A DNA stretch of 25,229 bases from Gammaproteobacteria bacterium (GCA_015231665.1 JADGBD010000003.1:5224-30452), one strand, 5' to 3'. Positions 1 to 9,859 are shown, counted from the stretch's first letter. Made by a program: numbers and translations. Notes: generated by a model not told the origin, from the letters alone.

Positions 1-66
1 GCCGACCTGATCCAGCCCCAGCTCCAGGGCCCAGCGGCGAATCTGTTGGCTTAGCGCGGCAGGCAT
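1..66 (-). CDS. queG: Epoxyqueuosine reductase QueG, N-terminal fragment
   Basis: Only the first 22 codons lie in the window; the gene continues past base 1. The peptide starts MPAALSQQIRRWALELGLDQ, which closely resembles the N-terminus of QueG (E. coli has LAQKIKQWGLELGFQQVGI). QueG is a cobalamin- and iron-sulfur-dependent cytoplasmic enzyme that performs the last step of queuosine synthesis in tRNA. The ATG at 66 is the only usable start because an in-frame TAG lies two codons upstream (70-72). Its catalytic part cannot be seen, so the call rests on N-terminal similarity alone. It is co-directional with the leftward genes to its right but separated from them by about 180 bases containing a heptad repeat, so it may have its own promoter. 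Confidence 0.65.
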   Translation of the reverse strand, partial: MPAALSQQIRRWALELGLDQVG

Positions 67-128
67 GGCCTAAGGTGCATGGAGCGAGCAGCTATATCCC
101 GGAACATGAAACTGCCCATGGCTGCTTC

Positions 129-158
129 GGGATTCGGGACTGGGGACTCGGGACTCGT
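129..158. repeat. Heptameric tandem repeat (GGGACTC/GGGACTG units)
   Basis: Four imperfect 7-base units of the form GGGACTS sit in the gap between queG and the isomerase gene. Bases 135-154 are identical to 5869-5888 near the recX stop, so this is a dispersed repeat and not a local slip. The rest of the 67-245 gap shows no gene and no convincing promoter or terminator. Confidence 0.75.
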
Positions 159-245
159 GAGTTGCCACGGATGTTTCACAGTAAGTCCCAGCTAGGCGCT
201 GTACTGGCCGGCCAGCGATGGGAGTCCTGAGCCCCGAGCTCCGCT

Positions 246-1028
246 TTAAGGCTTCACCTCTTCAATCACCGCCTTGCTGCGCAGTTGTTCCATATAGTCT
301 TTCAGCGCCTGCTGCTGTAGTTCGGCGGTGAGCTGGTCCTTGATCTGCTCCAGGGGTTTGGCGGGCAGCTCGCGGCTGTCTTCCAGCAGAATCACATGCC
401 AGCCGAAGGGGCTTTGCACCGGTTTGTCCGAATGGCTGCCTTTCTTCATCGCGACCACGGCATCGGCGAAGGGTTTGACCATGCCATCGGCGCTGAACCA
501 GCCGAGATCGCCGCCGTTGGGGCCTGCCGGGTCGGTGGAATGCTGCTTGGCCAGGGCGCTGAAGTCGGCGCCCTGCTTGAGCTCCTCAATCAGCTTTTGC
601 GCCTGGGCTTCTTCCTTGAGGAGGATGTGGCGGGCCTTGAATTCGGTGGTCGGCTGGCTGTGATTTTTGTTGTAGTAGGCCTGCAGATCGGCCTCGCTGG
701 GGGCGGACTTGCGCATCTGCTCCTGCAGGGCGGCGCTGGCCAGGTAGCTGATGCGCTCCACCTCCAGGCTGGCCTGATGCTCGGCCTGCTTGTCCAAGCC
801 GGCGGCAACGGCGGCCTGGCTGAGGAGGATGCGATTGGCCATCTCACCCACCAGAATCTGCTGAATCTGGGCGGTGGGCTCTATGCCGGGTTTGATCATG
901 GTCTGTGCCATGTGCTGCATCATTGCTGCTGTCACCGGCGCGCCATTGACGCTGAACAGGGCTTGATCGGCAGCGCAAAGACCGCCGGACAGACCCAAAA
1001 GAAGACAACTGGCTAGGGTTTTGTTCAT
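246..1028 (-). CDS. Periplasmic parvulin-type peptidyl-prolyl isomerase (PpiC family)
   Basis: This 260-residue protein should catalyse cis-trans isomerisation of prolyl bonds in exported proteins. Residues 1-20 form a signal peptide ending near LCAA. A helical chaperone-like region covers about 25-125, and a single parvulin (rotamase) domain covers about 130-217. Family hallmarks are visible: ARHIL at 132-136, GADFSALAKQHSTD at 153-166, GGDLGWF at 172-178 and SPFGWHVILLED at 206-217. A C-terminal helix follows. The size suits one-domain periplasmic parvulins of the PrsA/PEB4 type and is far shorter than SurA or PpiD. I chose the ATG at 1028 because it gives the signal peptide and is preceded by TGAGG; a longer open frame runs into yciI but adds unlikely sequence. 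It is the last gene of a yciB-yciI-isomerase run, 7 bases after yciI. Confidence 0.88.
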   Translation of the reverse strand: MNKTLASCLLLGLSGGLCAADQALFSVNGAPVTAAMMQHMAQTMIKPGIEPTAQIQQILVGEMANRILLSQAAVAAGLDKQAEHQASLEVERISYLASAALQEQMRKSAPSEADLQAYYNKNHSQPTTEFKARHILLKEEAQAQKLIEELKQGADFSALAKQHSTDPAGPNGGDLGWFSADGMVKPFADAVVAMKKGSHSDKPVQSPFGWHVILLEDSRELPAKPLEQIKDQLTAELQQQALKDYMEQLRSKAVIEEVKP

Positions 1029-1035
1029 GGATTCC

Positions 1036-1335
1036 TCAGGGTAAGACGGGTTTGAAGGGTTTGACCTGGACCTGGGCATAGACCCCGGCACTGACGTAGG
1101 GATCGGCCTCGGCCCAGGTCTGGGCCTGCTCCAGGTCGGCGAACTCGGCAACAATCAGGCTGCCGCTGAAGCCGGCGGGGCCGGGGTCAGGGCTGTCGAT
1201 GGCGGGCATGGGGCCGGCCAGCAGCAGACGGCCCTGGTCCTTGAGGGCGTTGAGCCGGGCCAGGTGCTCCGGTCGTGCCGCCAGGCGGGCGGAGAGGCTG
1301 TCGGCCTGATCCTCGCCAATAATGCAATAGAACAT
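1036..1335 (-). CDS. yciI: YciI-like protein
   Basis: A 99-residue protein of the YciI family (a ferredoxin-like alpha/beta fold related to dimeric alpha-beta barrel proteins). Recognisable stretches are [39 protein letters not shown] and [10 protein letters not shown]. These include the conserved His of RPEHL and the Asp of the WAEADPY motif, proposed active-site positions in the family. The cellular role of YciI is not settled. The start at 1335 lies one base after the stop of yciB, implying translational coupling; an upstream in-frame ATG inside yciB adds 25 unrelated residues and was rejected. The yciB-yciI adjacency is common in gammaproteobacteria. Confidence 0.9.
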   Translation of the reverse strand: MFYCIIGEDQADSLSARLAARPEHLARLNALKDQGRLLLAGPMPAIDSPDPGPAGFSGSLIVAEFADLEQAQTWAEADPYVSAGVYAQVQVKPFKPVLP

Positions 1336-1336
1336 C

Positions 1337-1885
1337 TCAGGGTTTCTCGGTGGTGGGCTCGTCCTTGACGTGACGGGCCAGGTAGAGGGATTGGGCGATG
1401 ATGAAGGCAAAGGTCAGGCCGAGCAGGCCAAACAGCTTGAAGTTGACCCAGGTGGCTTCATCGAAGCTGTAGGCGACAAACAGGTTGAGGCAGCCAAGGG
1501 CGAGAAAGAACAGTCCCCAGGCCAGGTTCAGCCGCTGCCAGATGTTGCGCGGCACGCTGATGGCCTGGCTCATCATGCGCTCGGTCAGGCTGATGCCGCC
1601 GAACAGGGGGCTGATGAGAAAGGCAGCGCCAAACAGCCAGTTGACCACGCTGGGTTTCCATTTGATGAAGGTGGGGTCATGGAAGGCCAGGGTCATGCCG
1701 CCGAACACCAGCAGCAGCGCCAGGGTGATCAGGTGCATGCGCTCCAGCTGGCGGTGGCGCAGCCAGTGCCAGCCCGTTTGCAGCAGGGCAGCGGCCATGG
1801 CTACGCCGGTGGCCACGTAGATGCCGTGGGTTTTGTAGGCGATGAAAAACAGAATGATCGGAAAAAAGGAGGCGAGCAGTTTCAT
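1337..1885 (-). CDS. yciB: Inner-membrane septation protein A (YciB/IspZ family)
   Basis: A 182-residue integral inner-membrane protein with about five hydrophobic segments (roughly 2-22, 24-44, 50-68, 80-100 and 118-170). Family signatures are [20 protein letters not shown] at the N-terminus, [19 protein letters not shown] (68-86) and [15 protein letters not shown] (113-127). YciB proteins help maintain the cell envelope and interact with elongation and division machinery in E. coli; loss of the Shigella homologue disturbs septation. Length matches the family (about 180 residues). It lies 21 bases after the unknown protein at 1907-2638 and one base before yciI, so the three are probably one transcript. 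Confidence 0.95.
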   Translation of the reverse strand: MKLLASFFPIILFFIAYKTHGIYVATGVAMAAALLQTGWHWLRHRQLERMHLITLALLLVFGGMTLAFHDPTFIKWKPSVVNWLFGAAFLISPLFGGISLTERMMSQAISVPRNIWQRLNLAWGLFFLALGCLNLFVAYSFDEATWVNFKLFGLLGLTFAFIIAQSLYLARHVKDEPTTEKP

Positions 1886-1906
1886 CGGCGCGACAAAGGG
1901 CCAGGA

Positions 1907-2638
1907 TCAGTGCAGTAGGGTGGTGGATTGGGTCTGGTTGAAATAGCGTTCAACGATGCTGCGCACATGCGGGGGGTAGTCGAGCAGTTCCATCTGCTCC
2001 ATGCCCTCGGCAAAGAATTCGCGGCTCATCTCAGGGAGGTATTCGACGATGGAGTCATACGCCGCCTCGATGCAGTCGGGATTCAGCGAGCGTGTGGCGA
2101 TGATGCCGCGATTGATCAGAAACACCGACCAGGCCGCGCCGGGCAGGCTCTGCTCCAGGTCCTGGGTGAGGGTGACGCTGAGGGCATCGGCAATCTCCGC
2201 GCTGTGGCTGAACAGATTTTCCAACTCCTCGGGCTGGGTCAGGGCGTTGGCCATGCGCGCCAGGGTATTCACCACCGGGTCGAGGACGCTGATCTCGGCA
2301 TCCTGGCGTGCCAGCCAGAGGGCGAGGGGGAAGGCGATGGTCTCGAAATTCAGGTGATGGGAATAGTCGATGCTCTCGGTGTCCAGGGACAGGGCCTGAA
2401 GCATATTGAGGCCGTAATTGCCCATCTCGCTGAGCTCATCCAGGCCCAGGGGTTGATTTTCCATTTCGTGGTTGTACAGCATCTCCAGCAGGTTACTCAT
2501 GGCATCCAGCACCACATCGGGCTGGTTGCCGCTGGAGAGATCGGGCCGGCCGTGGTCGTCCCAAAAGGCACGGAAATCCCGCGCGCACTGGGTAAAGGCG
2601 TCGATGATGCGAAGAATGTCGGCTGCAGGATAGTCCAT
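1907..2638 (-). CDS. Conserved-looking hypothetical acidic helical protein
   Basis: I do not recognise this 243-residue protein. It has no signal peptide and no transmembrane segment, so it is probably cytoplasmic. It is strongly acidic and looks almost wholly alpha-helical, with many Leu/Met positions (for example LDAMSNLLEMLYNHEMEN and FFAEGMEQMELL). Two internal regions (about 100-145 and 190-235) look like helical-repeat packing, but no named repeat is evident. The start at 2638 is the first in-frame ATG; the Shine-Dalgarno signal is poor, and a TAGAAT hexamer lies a few bases upstream, so a very short leader is possible. It lies between a cupin gene (49 bases upstream) and yciB (21 bases downstream), all leftward. 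That context hints at co-expression with the membrane protein YciB but gives no function. Confidence 0.8.
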   Translation of the reverse strand: MDYPAADILRIIDAFTQCARDFRAFWDDHGRPDLSSGNQPDVVLDAMSNLLEMLYNHEMENQPLGLDELSEMGNYGLNMLQALSLDTESIDYSHHLNFETIAFPLALWLARQDAEISVLDPVVNTLARMANALTQPEELENLFSHSAEIADALSVTLTQDLEQSLPGAAWSVFLINRGIIATRSLNPDCIEAAYDSIVEYLPEMSREFFAEGMEQMELLDYPPHVRSIVERYFNQTQSTTLLH

Positions 2639-2687
2639 GGGCGGATTCTAGCAGAAACCTGGCTGGCAAAAACCCGGGTCTTGGGGA

Positions 2688-2963
2688 TCAAGCAAAGTTG
2701 TAGTGTTTTTCAATGTCTTTAACAATATCCCAGGTGCATTTGAGGCCCTGAGGAAAGGTGATCAGATCGCCGCGGCCGAATTCCTGGGCCTCACCGCCCT
2801 CGGGGGTGACTATGACCTTGCCGCGGAGGATGTAGCAGGTCTCCTGGCGATCATAGCTCCAGGGAAAACAGGACACCTCCTTGCGCCAGATGGGCCAATC
2901 GTAGACCCCGAGAACCTCCAGCTTGGCGGGGGAGGGCTTGTGTTCGCACAGAATTTCGCTCAT
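2688..2963 (-). CDS. Small cupin-domain protein (Cupin_3 / DUF861 type)
   Basis: A 91-residue single-domain cupin, likely a small cytoplasmic beta-barrel protein. The pattern WRKEVSCFPWSYDRQETCYILRGKV (about 26-50) followed by EEGGEAQEFGRGDLITFPQGLKCTW-like sequence (about 55-79) matches the COG3450 group, which includes EutQ-like and (S)-ureidoglycine aminohydrolase-related cupins. The usual metal-binding His residues of canonical cupins are not obvious in the first motif (Glu41, Tyr44 are present), as is typical of this subgroup, so enzymatic activity cannot be inferred. The start at 2963 is the first ATG. The gene is divergent from pncC and heads the leftward gene run. Confidence 0.82.
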   Translation of the reverse strand: MSEILCEHKPSPAKLEVLGVYDWPIWRKEVSCFPWSYDRQETCYILRGKVIVTPEGGEAQEFGRGDLITFPQGLKCTWDIVKDIEKHYNFA

Positions 2964-3038
2964 GACTGGGTTTCCAGTGGCTACAGACAGGCGCCTAGCT
3001 TGCCAAGCCGCGGGGCTTTTGTCACCTGTTGAGCTGCC

Positions 3039-3063
3039 AGCCGTCAGCCGTCAGCCGTCAGCC
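3039..3063. repeat. Heptameric tandem repeat (AGCCGTC units)
   Basis: Three perfect copies of AGCCGTC followed by a partial unit, in the divergent gap between the cupin gene and pncC (2964-3138). The unit differs from the other heptad arrays in the window but keeps the 7-base period. Confidence 0.8.
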
Positions 3064-3096
3064 CCTAGCCCGGATTCTCCATTTCATTATCCAGGC

Positions 3097-3102
3097 TACA
3101 AT
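3097..3102 (+). promoter_or_regulatory. Putative -10 box of the pncC-thpR promoter
   Basis: TACAAT at 3097-3102 matches the sigma-70 -10 consensus in five of six bases. No good -35 box is present at the expected distance. Initiation about seven bases downstream would give a leader made almost wholly of the heptad repeat at 3109-3138. Confidence 0.4.
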
Positions 3103-3108
3103 CCGCAT

Positions 3109-3138
3109 CCTAAAACCTAACCCCTAAAACCTAACCCC
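3109..3138. repeat. Heptameric repeat CCTAAAA/CCTAACC abutting pncC start
   Basis: Two copies each of CCTAAAA and CCTAACC alternate, followed by CC and then directly by the ATG at 3139. The array takes the place where a ribosome-binding site would be expected, and it contains no purine-rich Shine-Dalgarno sequence on the coding strand. Confidence 0.8.
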
Positions 3139-3636
3139 ATGATAACGAACGACGCAACCCTTGCTGCCGAGGCTCAGGCCTTGGCGGATCAACTTCAGAC
3201 CCAGGGCCTGAGCCTGGTGACGGCGGAATCCTGCACCGGCGGCTGGATCGCCAAGCTGCTGACCGACATCCCCGGCAGCAGTGGCTGGTTCGAGTGCGGC
3301 TTTGTCAGCTATGCCAACGCGGCCAAGCAGGCGATGCTGGGCGTGGCCGAGGAAACCCTGCTCAGTCAGGGTGCGGTCAGCCGCGAGACGGTGGCGGCCA
3401 TGGTCAGGGGCGCGCTGGCGCACAGCGGTGCCGACCTGGCCCTGGCGGTCAGCGGCATCGCCGGGCCCGGTGGTGGCAGCGCAGAAAAGCCGGTGGGCAC
3501 GGTCTGGCTGGCCTGGGGTCGGCGTGATGGCGAGCCGCGCTGCCAGCTGTATCGCTTCGCCGGCGACCGGGATCAGGTCCGGCGGCAGGCGGTGCTGGCA
3601 GCACTGCAGGGCGCGCAGCAGATGCTGGCGGCATGA
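3139..3636 (+). CDS. pncC: Nicotinamide-nucleotide amidase (PncC / CinA C-terminal domain)
   Basis: A 165-residue stand-alone CinA C-terminal domain. PncC deamidates nicotinamide mononucleotide to nicotinic acid mononucleotide, recycling NMN left by DNA ligase into NAD synthesis. Motifs seen are TAESCTGG at 28-35 with the nucleophile Ser31, SYANAAKQAMLGV (57-69) with Lys63, GAVS (78-81) and AVSGIAGPGGG (103-113), then KPVGTVWLAW. The N-terminal molybdopterin-like domain of full CinA is absent, as is normal for proteobacterial PncC of about 160 residues. The ATG at 3139 directly follows a repeat and lacks an obvious ribosome-binding site. The stop overlaps thpR by four bases (ATGA), so the two are coupled, and recA follows, as in many gammaproteobacteria. 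Confidence 0.96.
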   Translation: MITNDATLAAEAQALADQLQTQGLSLVTAESCTGGWIAKLLTDIPGSSGWFECGFVSYANAAKQAMLGVAEETLLSQGAVSRETVAAMVRGALAHSGADLALAVSGIAGPGGGSAEKPVGTVWLAWGRRDGEPRCQLYRFAGDRDQVRRQAVLAALQGAQQMLAA

Positions 3637-4241
3637 GGCAGCGCTATTTCTTCGGCCTGCAGCCGCCGCCAGCGCTGGTAGCGGAACTGGCCGCGGCGAT
3701 TCACCGCTTCGGTCAACAGCTTGATCGAACCTTGGGTGCGGCCCGGCAAAACCAAACCAAGACGGCGAGCTGGCATCATCCCCAGGACCTGCATCTGACC
3801 CTGGTGTTTCTCGGCGATCTGGACTGGCCCCTGGAGCGGGTCAAGGCCCTGGCCGAAGGCGTCGCGGTTGAGCCCTTCGCACTGTCTCTCGGCCGGCTGG
3901 ATCATTGGCGCAAACCCCAGGTAGTGGTGCTTGAGCCCCTGGCCAGCCCCAACGCCCTGGTCCAGCTTGCGGGCAACCTGCAGCAGGCCGGGTTGGCAGC
4001 TGGGCTGCATCTGGATCAGCGCCCCTACAGGCCGCATCTGACGCTGGCGCGCAAGGCGGCGGCCCTGGATGCGCAGTCTCTCGATCAGCTGCCGGTGCAA
4101 TCGCTGATCTGGCCAGTCAGCGATTTCTGTCTGTTTGTATCGGACTGGAGCGGCCCGCCGCCGCATTATCAAGTAGTTGCGCGTTGGCCGTTGAATGGGG
4201 CAGGAGCAGGGACTGTGCCCTCGGATGGCTCTGTGCAATAA
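3633..4241 (+). CDS. thpR: RNA 2',3'-cyclic phosphodiesterase (2H phosphoesterase, ThpR)
   Basis: A 202-residue protein of the LigT/ThpR branch of 2H phosphoesterases. These open 2',3'-cyclic phosphate ends of RNA to 2'-phosphates and show weak 2'-5' RNA ligase activity in vitro. Both catalytic HxTL motifs are present: HLTL at 54-57, followed by VFLG, and HLTL at 135-138 in RPHLTLARK. The N-terminus [12 protein letters not shown] is typical (family: RLFFALxxP). The start overlaps the pncC stop by four bases. The sequence between the motifs is of normal length, but the C-terminal 15 residues are low in similarity and carry part of the putative recA promoter in their coding DNA. Confidence 0.93.
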   Translation: MRQRYFFGLQPPPALVAELAAAIHRFGQQLDRTLGAARQNQTKTASWHHPQDLHLTLVFLGDLDWPLERVKALAEGVAVEPFALSLGRLDHWRKPQVVVLEPLASPNALVQLAGNLQQAGLAAGLHLDQRPYRPHLTLARKAAALDAQSLDQLPVQSLIWPVSDFCLFVSDWSGPPPHYQVVARWPLNGAGAGTVPSDGSVQ

Positions 4242-4242
4242 T
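4237..4242 (+). promoter_or_regulatory. Putative -10 box of recA promoter
   Basis: AATAAT at 4237-4242 overlaps the thpR stop codon and lies 63 bases before the recA ATG. The -35 region is poor. Two direct CTGTGC copies (4213-4218, 4231-4236) flank the spacer. I find no CTGT-N8-ACAG LexA operator between about 4120 and 4305. Confidence 0.35.
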
Positions 4243-4305
4243 CGCCGCCATTCAGTCATCCAGAACACCAATCATTCAAATACTCACATTCCTAGGGGAA
4301 GCACT

Positions 4306-5364
4306 ATGGACGAAAATCGCAAAAAGGCATTGGCCGCGGCGTTGAGCCAGATCGAGAAACAATTCGGCAAGGGCTCGGTGATGCGCATGGGCGATAGCGG
4401 CCGCGTCAGTGTCGAGACAGTTTCCACCGGCTCGCTCGGGCTGGATTTGGCCCTGGGGGTGGGCGGTCTGCCCAAGGGACGGGTGATCGAGATCTACGGC
4501 CCTGAATCCTCGGGCAAGACCACCCTGACCCTGCACGCGGTGGCAGAAATCCAGAAGCAGGGCGGCACTGCTGCCTTTGTTGATGCCGAGCACGCCCTCG
4601 ACCCCATCTACGCGGAAAAACTCGGCGTCAATATCGATGAGCTGCTGGTGTCCCAGCCGGATACCGGCGAGCAGGCCCTGGAAATCACCGACATGCTGGT
4701 GCGCTCCGGCGCAGTGGACATGGTGGTGGTCGACTCGGTGGCCGCGCTCACCCCCAAGGCGGAAATCGAGGGTGAGATGGGCGACTCACACGTCGGCCTG
4801 CAGGCGCGACTGATGTCCCAGGCCCTGCGCAAGCTCACCGCCAACATCAAGAAAACCAACACCATCGTCATCTTCATCAACCAAATCCGGATGAAGATCG
4901 GCGTCATGTTCGGCTCGCCGGAGACCACCACCGGCGGCAACGCCCTCAAGTTCTACGCCTCGGTGCGCCTGGACATTCGCCGCATCGGCAGCATCAAGAA
5001 GGGCGAGGAGGTGATCGGCAACGAGACCAAGGTCAAGGTGGTGAAGAACAAGGTGGCGCCGCCGTTCAAGCAGGCCCAGTTCGAAATCATGTACGGTGAG
5101 GGCATCTCCAAGCTCGGCGAGCTGATCGATCTGGGGGTGGAGCAGAAGATTATCGACAAGGCCGGCGCTTGGTACAGCTACGGCAAGGAGCGCATCGGCC
5201 AGGGTAAGGAGAACGTGCGTCAGCACCTCAAGGATCACCCGGCGATGGCCGCCGAAATCGAGGCGAAGATTCGCGCCAACCTGATGCCGGCCAAGGATGC
5301 CGCCCCTGCAGCAGCGGTGGACGACGTCGCCATGGCTGAGATTGCAGCGGAAGACGACATCTGA
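4306..5364 (+). CDS. recA: Recombinase RecA
   Basis: A 352-residue RecA, the usual length. It forms ATP-dependent filaments on single-stranded DNA, drives strand exchange and stimulates LexA cleavage. Visible are the polymerisation helix ([20 protein letters not shown], 3-22), Walker A GPESSGKT at 65-72, the Walker B region [12 protein letters not shown], the mobile-loop segments [20 protein letters not shown] and [21 protein letters not shown], and the C-terminal domain ending in an acidic tail. The start at 4306 follows AGGGGAA at a good distance and matches the E. coli N-terminus (MAIDENKQKALAAAL). An upstream in-frame start at 4195 would overlap thpR and was rejected. No intein is present. 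recX follows on the same strand. Confidence 0.99.
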   Translation: MDENRKKALAAALSQIEKQFGKGSVMRMGDSGRVSVETVSTGSLGLDLALGVGGLPKGRVIEIYGPESSGKTTLTLHAVAEIQKQGGTAAFVDAEHALDPIYAEKLGVNIDELLVSQPDTGEQALEITDMLVRSGAVDMVVVDSVAALTPKAEIEGEMGDSHVGLQARLMSQALRKLTANIKKTNTIVIFINQIRMKIGVMFGSPETTTGGNALKFYASVRLDIRRIGSIKKGEEVIGNETKVKVVKNKVAPPFKQAQFEIMYGEGISKLGELIDLGVEQKIIDKAGAWYSYGKERIGQGKENVRQHLKDHPAMAAEIEAKIRANLMPAKDAAPAAAVDDVAMAEIAAEDDI

Positions 5365-5426
5365 GCGAATCCTCTCCACCGCTGGCCCCAACTCTGACCC
5401 AGGCGCTAGAAATAGAAGCCGCCGCG

Positions 5427-5834
5427 GTGCGGTTGCTGGCGGCGCGCGAGCACAGCCGGGCGGAGCTTGCGCGCAAGCTGGCGGCGCGCTTTGCCCCTGA
5501 GGCCCTGGCTGCGGTGCTGGATGATCTGAGCCAGCGCGGCCTGCAGAGCGATCAACGCTTTGCCGAGCAATACCTGCGCATGCGCGCCAACCGCGGCTAC
5601 GGCCCCCTGGCCATTCGCCATGAACTGCAACAGCGCGGCATCAGCGCTGATCTGGTCAGCCAGGTGATGGATGCGCTGGATCTGGACTGGGCCGAGCAAC
5701 TGCGCCAGGTCCATGAACGCAAATTCGGCGCTGAGCTGCCGCAGGACTACAAGGAAAGCGGCCGCCGCGGCCGCTTCCTCGCCCAGCGCGGCTTTTCCGC
5801 CGATCTCATCCACAGTTTGCTGAAGGGGCACTGA
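5427..5834 (+). CDS. recX: Regulatory protein RecX
   Basis: RecX binds the RecA filament and inhibits its activity. From the GTG at 5427 the product has 135 residues, slightly short for the family (about 150-165). Three-helix RecX repeats are visible: LLAAREHSRAELARKLAARF, then VLDDLSQRGLQSDQRFAEQYLRMRANRGYGPLAIRHELQQRGI, and the C-terminal GRRGRFLAQRGFSADLIHSLL. The open frame continues upstream through EIEAAAV and further to the recA stop with no ATG, GTG or TTG. Other RecX proteins begin some residues before the first helix, so a non-standard start such as CTG at 5394 or 5382 is possible. It follows recA directly, the common arrangement. Confidence 0.9.
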   Translation: MRLLAAREHSRAELARKLAARFAPEALAAVLDDLSQRGLQSDQRFAEQYLRMRANRGYGPLAIRHELQQRGISADLVSQVMDALDLDWAEQLRQVHERKFGAELPQDYKESGRRGRFLAQRGFSADLIHSLLKGH

Positions 5835-6223
5835 TGAGGCATAGCTATTTGGCGTCTGTTACGGGACTCGGGACTGGGGACTCGGGACGCGAAAGCCGTT
5901 GTGATATTGCTGCGCCAATCTGGGAGCACCAAGCGCCCGCTCGGGCCAATGTCCGCTCGAATCAAAGCCCGCTCGAAACAATCTCCAAAATATCCTCGAG
6001 CACCGATCAGTCTACTCATCAGAGTCGGTGTGGATATTTTACCCTCGTCTTGTTGCTTCCCATCCTCGCTCTTGGCGGCTGCAGCCAGGATTTTGCGGTG
6101 CCTTTCTTCAACTACATGGACTGCCGAGTAAAGATGCGCGCCAGCTACGAGGCCAAGGGCGTCAATCCCACCGCCGCTGACATGCAGGCCATGAGCTATT
6201 GCCGGGAAAAATTTCCCCGTTAA
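5834..6223 (+). CDS. Small putative lipoprotein with repeat-derived N-terminus
   Basis: The open frame begins at the ATG overlapping the recX stop by one base (TGATG) and gives 129 residues. Only the last 60 or so look like a real protein: a hydrophobic stretch FTLVLLLPILALGG followed by Cys84 (a lipobox, LGGC) and a 46-residue mature part with three Cys in total and the segment YMDCRVKMRASYEAKGV. That would be an outer- or inner-membrane-anchored lipoprotein. The first 68 residues have no signal-peptide character, and part is the translation of a dispersed heptad repeat, so the annotated start is doubtful; no better in-frame ATG exists before the hydrophobic segment. I do not recognise a family. 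It sits between recX and alaS. Confidence 0.5.
   Translation: MRHSYLASVTGLGTGDSGRESRCDIAAPIWEHQAPARANVRSNQSPLETISKISSSTDQSTHQSRCGYFTLVLLLPILALGGCSQDFAVPFFNYMDCRVKMRASYEAKGVNPTAADMQAMSYCREKFPR
5862..5890. repeat. Heptameric tandem repeat (GGGACTC/GGGACTG), second copy
   Basis: Four 7-base units of GGGACTS, sharing 20 identical bases with 135-154 in the same orientation. It lies 28 bases after the recX stop, within the N-terminal part of the small lipoprotein reading frame. Confidence 0.8.
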
Positions 6224-6325
6224 GATTGCGGCGCGAGGCTGCGCAGGCCGCGCCAATCTGCTTCATCAGCGGCGGGGTTTTGTGGCATGATTCGCCTCTT
6301 TCCAGCCAGCAGACTCGGTTCGCTC

Positions 6326-8947
<2,622 letters not shown>

Positions 8948-8977
8948 TCCAACCTGAAGCGAATGCAGAAAATGTTT

Positions 8978-9089
8978 GGACGCAGAGATCGCAGAGAAGC
9001 GCGGAGAGCGCAGAGTTTTAAAGTTGCTCGTGTCGGCAGAAGAATTTAACCCTCTGCGGGCTCTGCGCTTCTTCGCGAGCTCTGCGTCC
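8978..9089. repeat. Inverted-repeat intergenic element, copy 1
   Basis: Two 38-base arms (8978-9015 and 9052-9089) are reverse complements with about six mismatches, separated by a 36-base loop. Each arm is itself built from roughly 9-10-base units containing CGCAGAG. The ends read GGACGC...GCGTCC. It fills most of the alaS-sfsA gap. A short T run follows the right arm, so the folded RNA could act as a transcription terminator for alaS. Related copies are at 14918 and 21445. Confidence 0.8.
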
Positions 9090-9115
9090 TTTTTGCTGGC
9101 TTCCCCGGGTCAGAC

Positions 9116-9820
9116 ATGCACTTTGACCAACCCCTGATCCCCGGCCGCCTGCTGCGGCGCTACAAGCGCTTTCTCGCTGATGTGGAGCTGGCTGATGGTT
9201 CCCAGGTCACGGCGCACACCCCCAATACCGGCTCCATGCAAGGCTGTGCCGAGCCGGGCAGCCGGGTCTGGCTGCGTGATTCCGCCAACCTCCAGCGCAA
9301 GTACCCGCTCTCCTGGGAGCTGGTGGAAACCCTGGACGGGGTGATGGTCGGGATCAACACCGGCCTGGCCAATCAGCTGGTGCGCGAGGCGATCCAGAGC
9401 GGCCTCATTGCCGAGCTCAGCGGCTATGCGCAGATCCGCAGTGAGGTCAAATACGGCAAGGAAAACAGCCGCATCGACCTGCTGCTGCAGAGCGACGGGC
9501 GGCCCGACTGCTATGTCGAGGTGAAAAACGTCACCCTGGTGACGGACGGCATCGCCTACTTCCCTGATGCCGTCAGCGCTCGCGGCAGCAAGCACCTGCG
9601 CGAGCTGACCAGCGTGGTCGAGCAAGGGGCGCGGGGGCTGATCTTCTATTGCGTCCAGCGCGGTGACGCCCGCCAGGTCCGCCCGGCCGATCACATCGAC
9701 TCGCTCTATGGCGAGACCCTGCGCCAGTCCCTCAGCGCAGGCGTCGAGGCCCTGGCCTTCGCCGCCAGCCCCAGCATTGAAGGCATTGCTTTGACCCAAT
9801 CGCTGCCTGTGATTCTGTGA
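9116..9820 (+). CDS. sfsA: SfsA family DNA/RNA nuclease (sugar fermentation stimulation protein)
   Basis: A 234-residue SfsA. E. coli SfsA was found as a factor that raises maltose-gene expression and binds DNA; the fold has an N-terminal OB-like domain and a C-terminal nuclease-like domain of the PD-(D/E)XK type. Matching stretches are LIPGRLLRRYKRFLADVEL, AHTPNTGSMQGCAEPGS, RKYPLSWELVE, then RIDLLLQ and CYVEVKNVTLV (Asp near 122 and Glu-Val-Lys near 138-140 as the nuclease-like triad), FPDAVSARGSKHLRELT and RPADHIDSLYGETL. Length is normal. The ribosome-binding site is weak and the gene follows the inverted-repeat element closely. It is alone; the dksA neighbour of enteric genomes is absent. 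Confidence 0.96.
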   Translation: MHFDQPLIPGRLLRRYKRFLADVELADGSQVTAHTPNTGSMQGCAEPGSRVWLRDSANLQRKYPLSWELVETLDGVMVGINTGLANQLVREAIQSGLIAELSGYAQIRSEVKYGKENSRIDLLLQSDGRPDCYVEVKNVTLVTDGIAYFPDAVSARGSKHLRELTSVVEQGARGLIFYCVQRGDARQVRPADHIDSLYGETLRQSLSAGVEALAFAASPSIEGIALTQSLPVIL

Positions 9821-9859
9821 TCGAGCAAGCTGACCGGGCAACTGCTAACAATTTTTTTG

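Noticed and set aside
3003..3022. Hairpin AAGCC-GCGG-GGCTT followed by a short T run on the + strand
   Set aside because: It resembles a terminator, but no rightward gene precedes it. The stem is only five pairs, and it lies in the leader of the leftward cupin gene where the T run would be on the wrong strand.
3039..3138. Possible CRISPR or telomere-like array
   Set aside because: Units are only seven bases with no spacers and no cas genes nearby; it is simple heptad tandem repetition.
4195..4305. recA start at the in-frame ATG at 4195
   Set aside because: It would overlap thpR and add 37 residues absent from all RecA proteins; the ATG at 4306 has a strong ribosome-binding site and the standard N-terminus.
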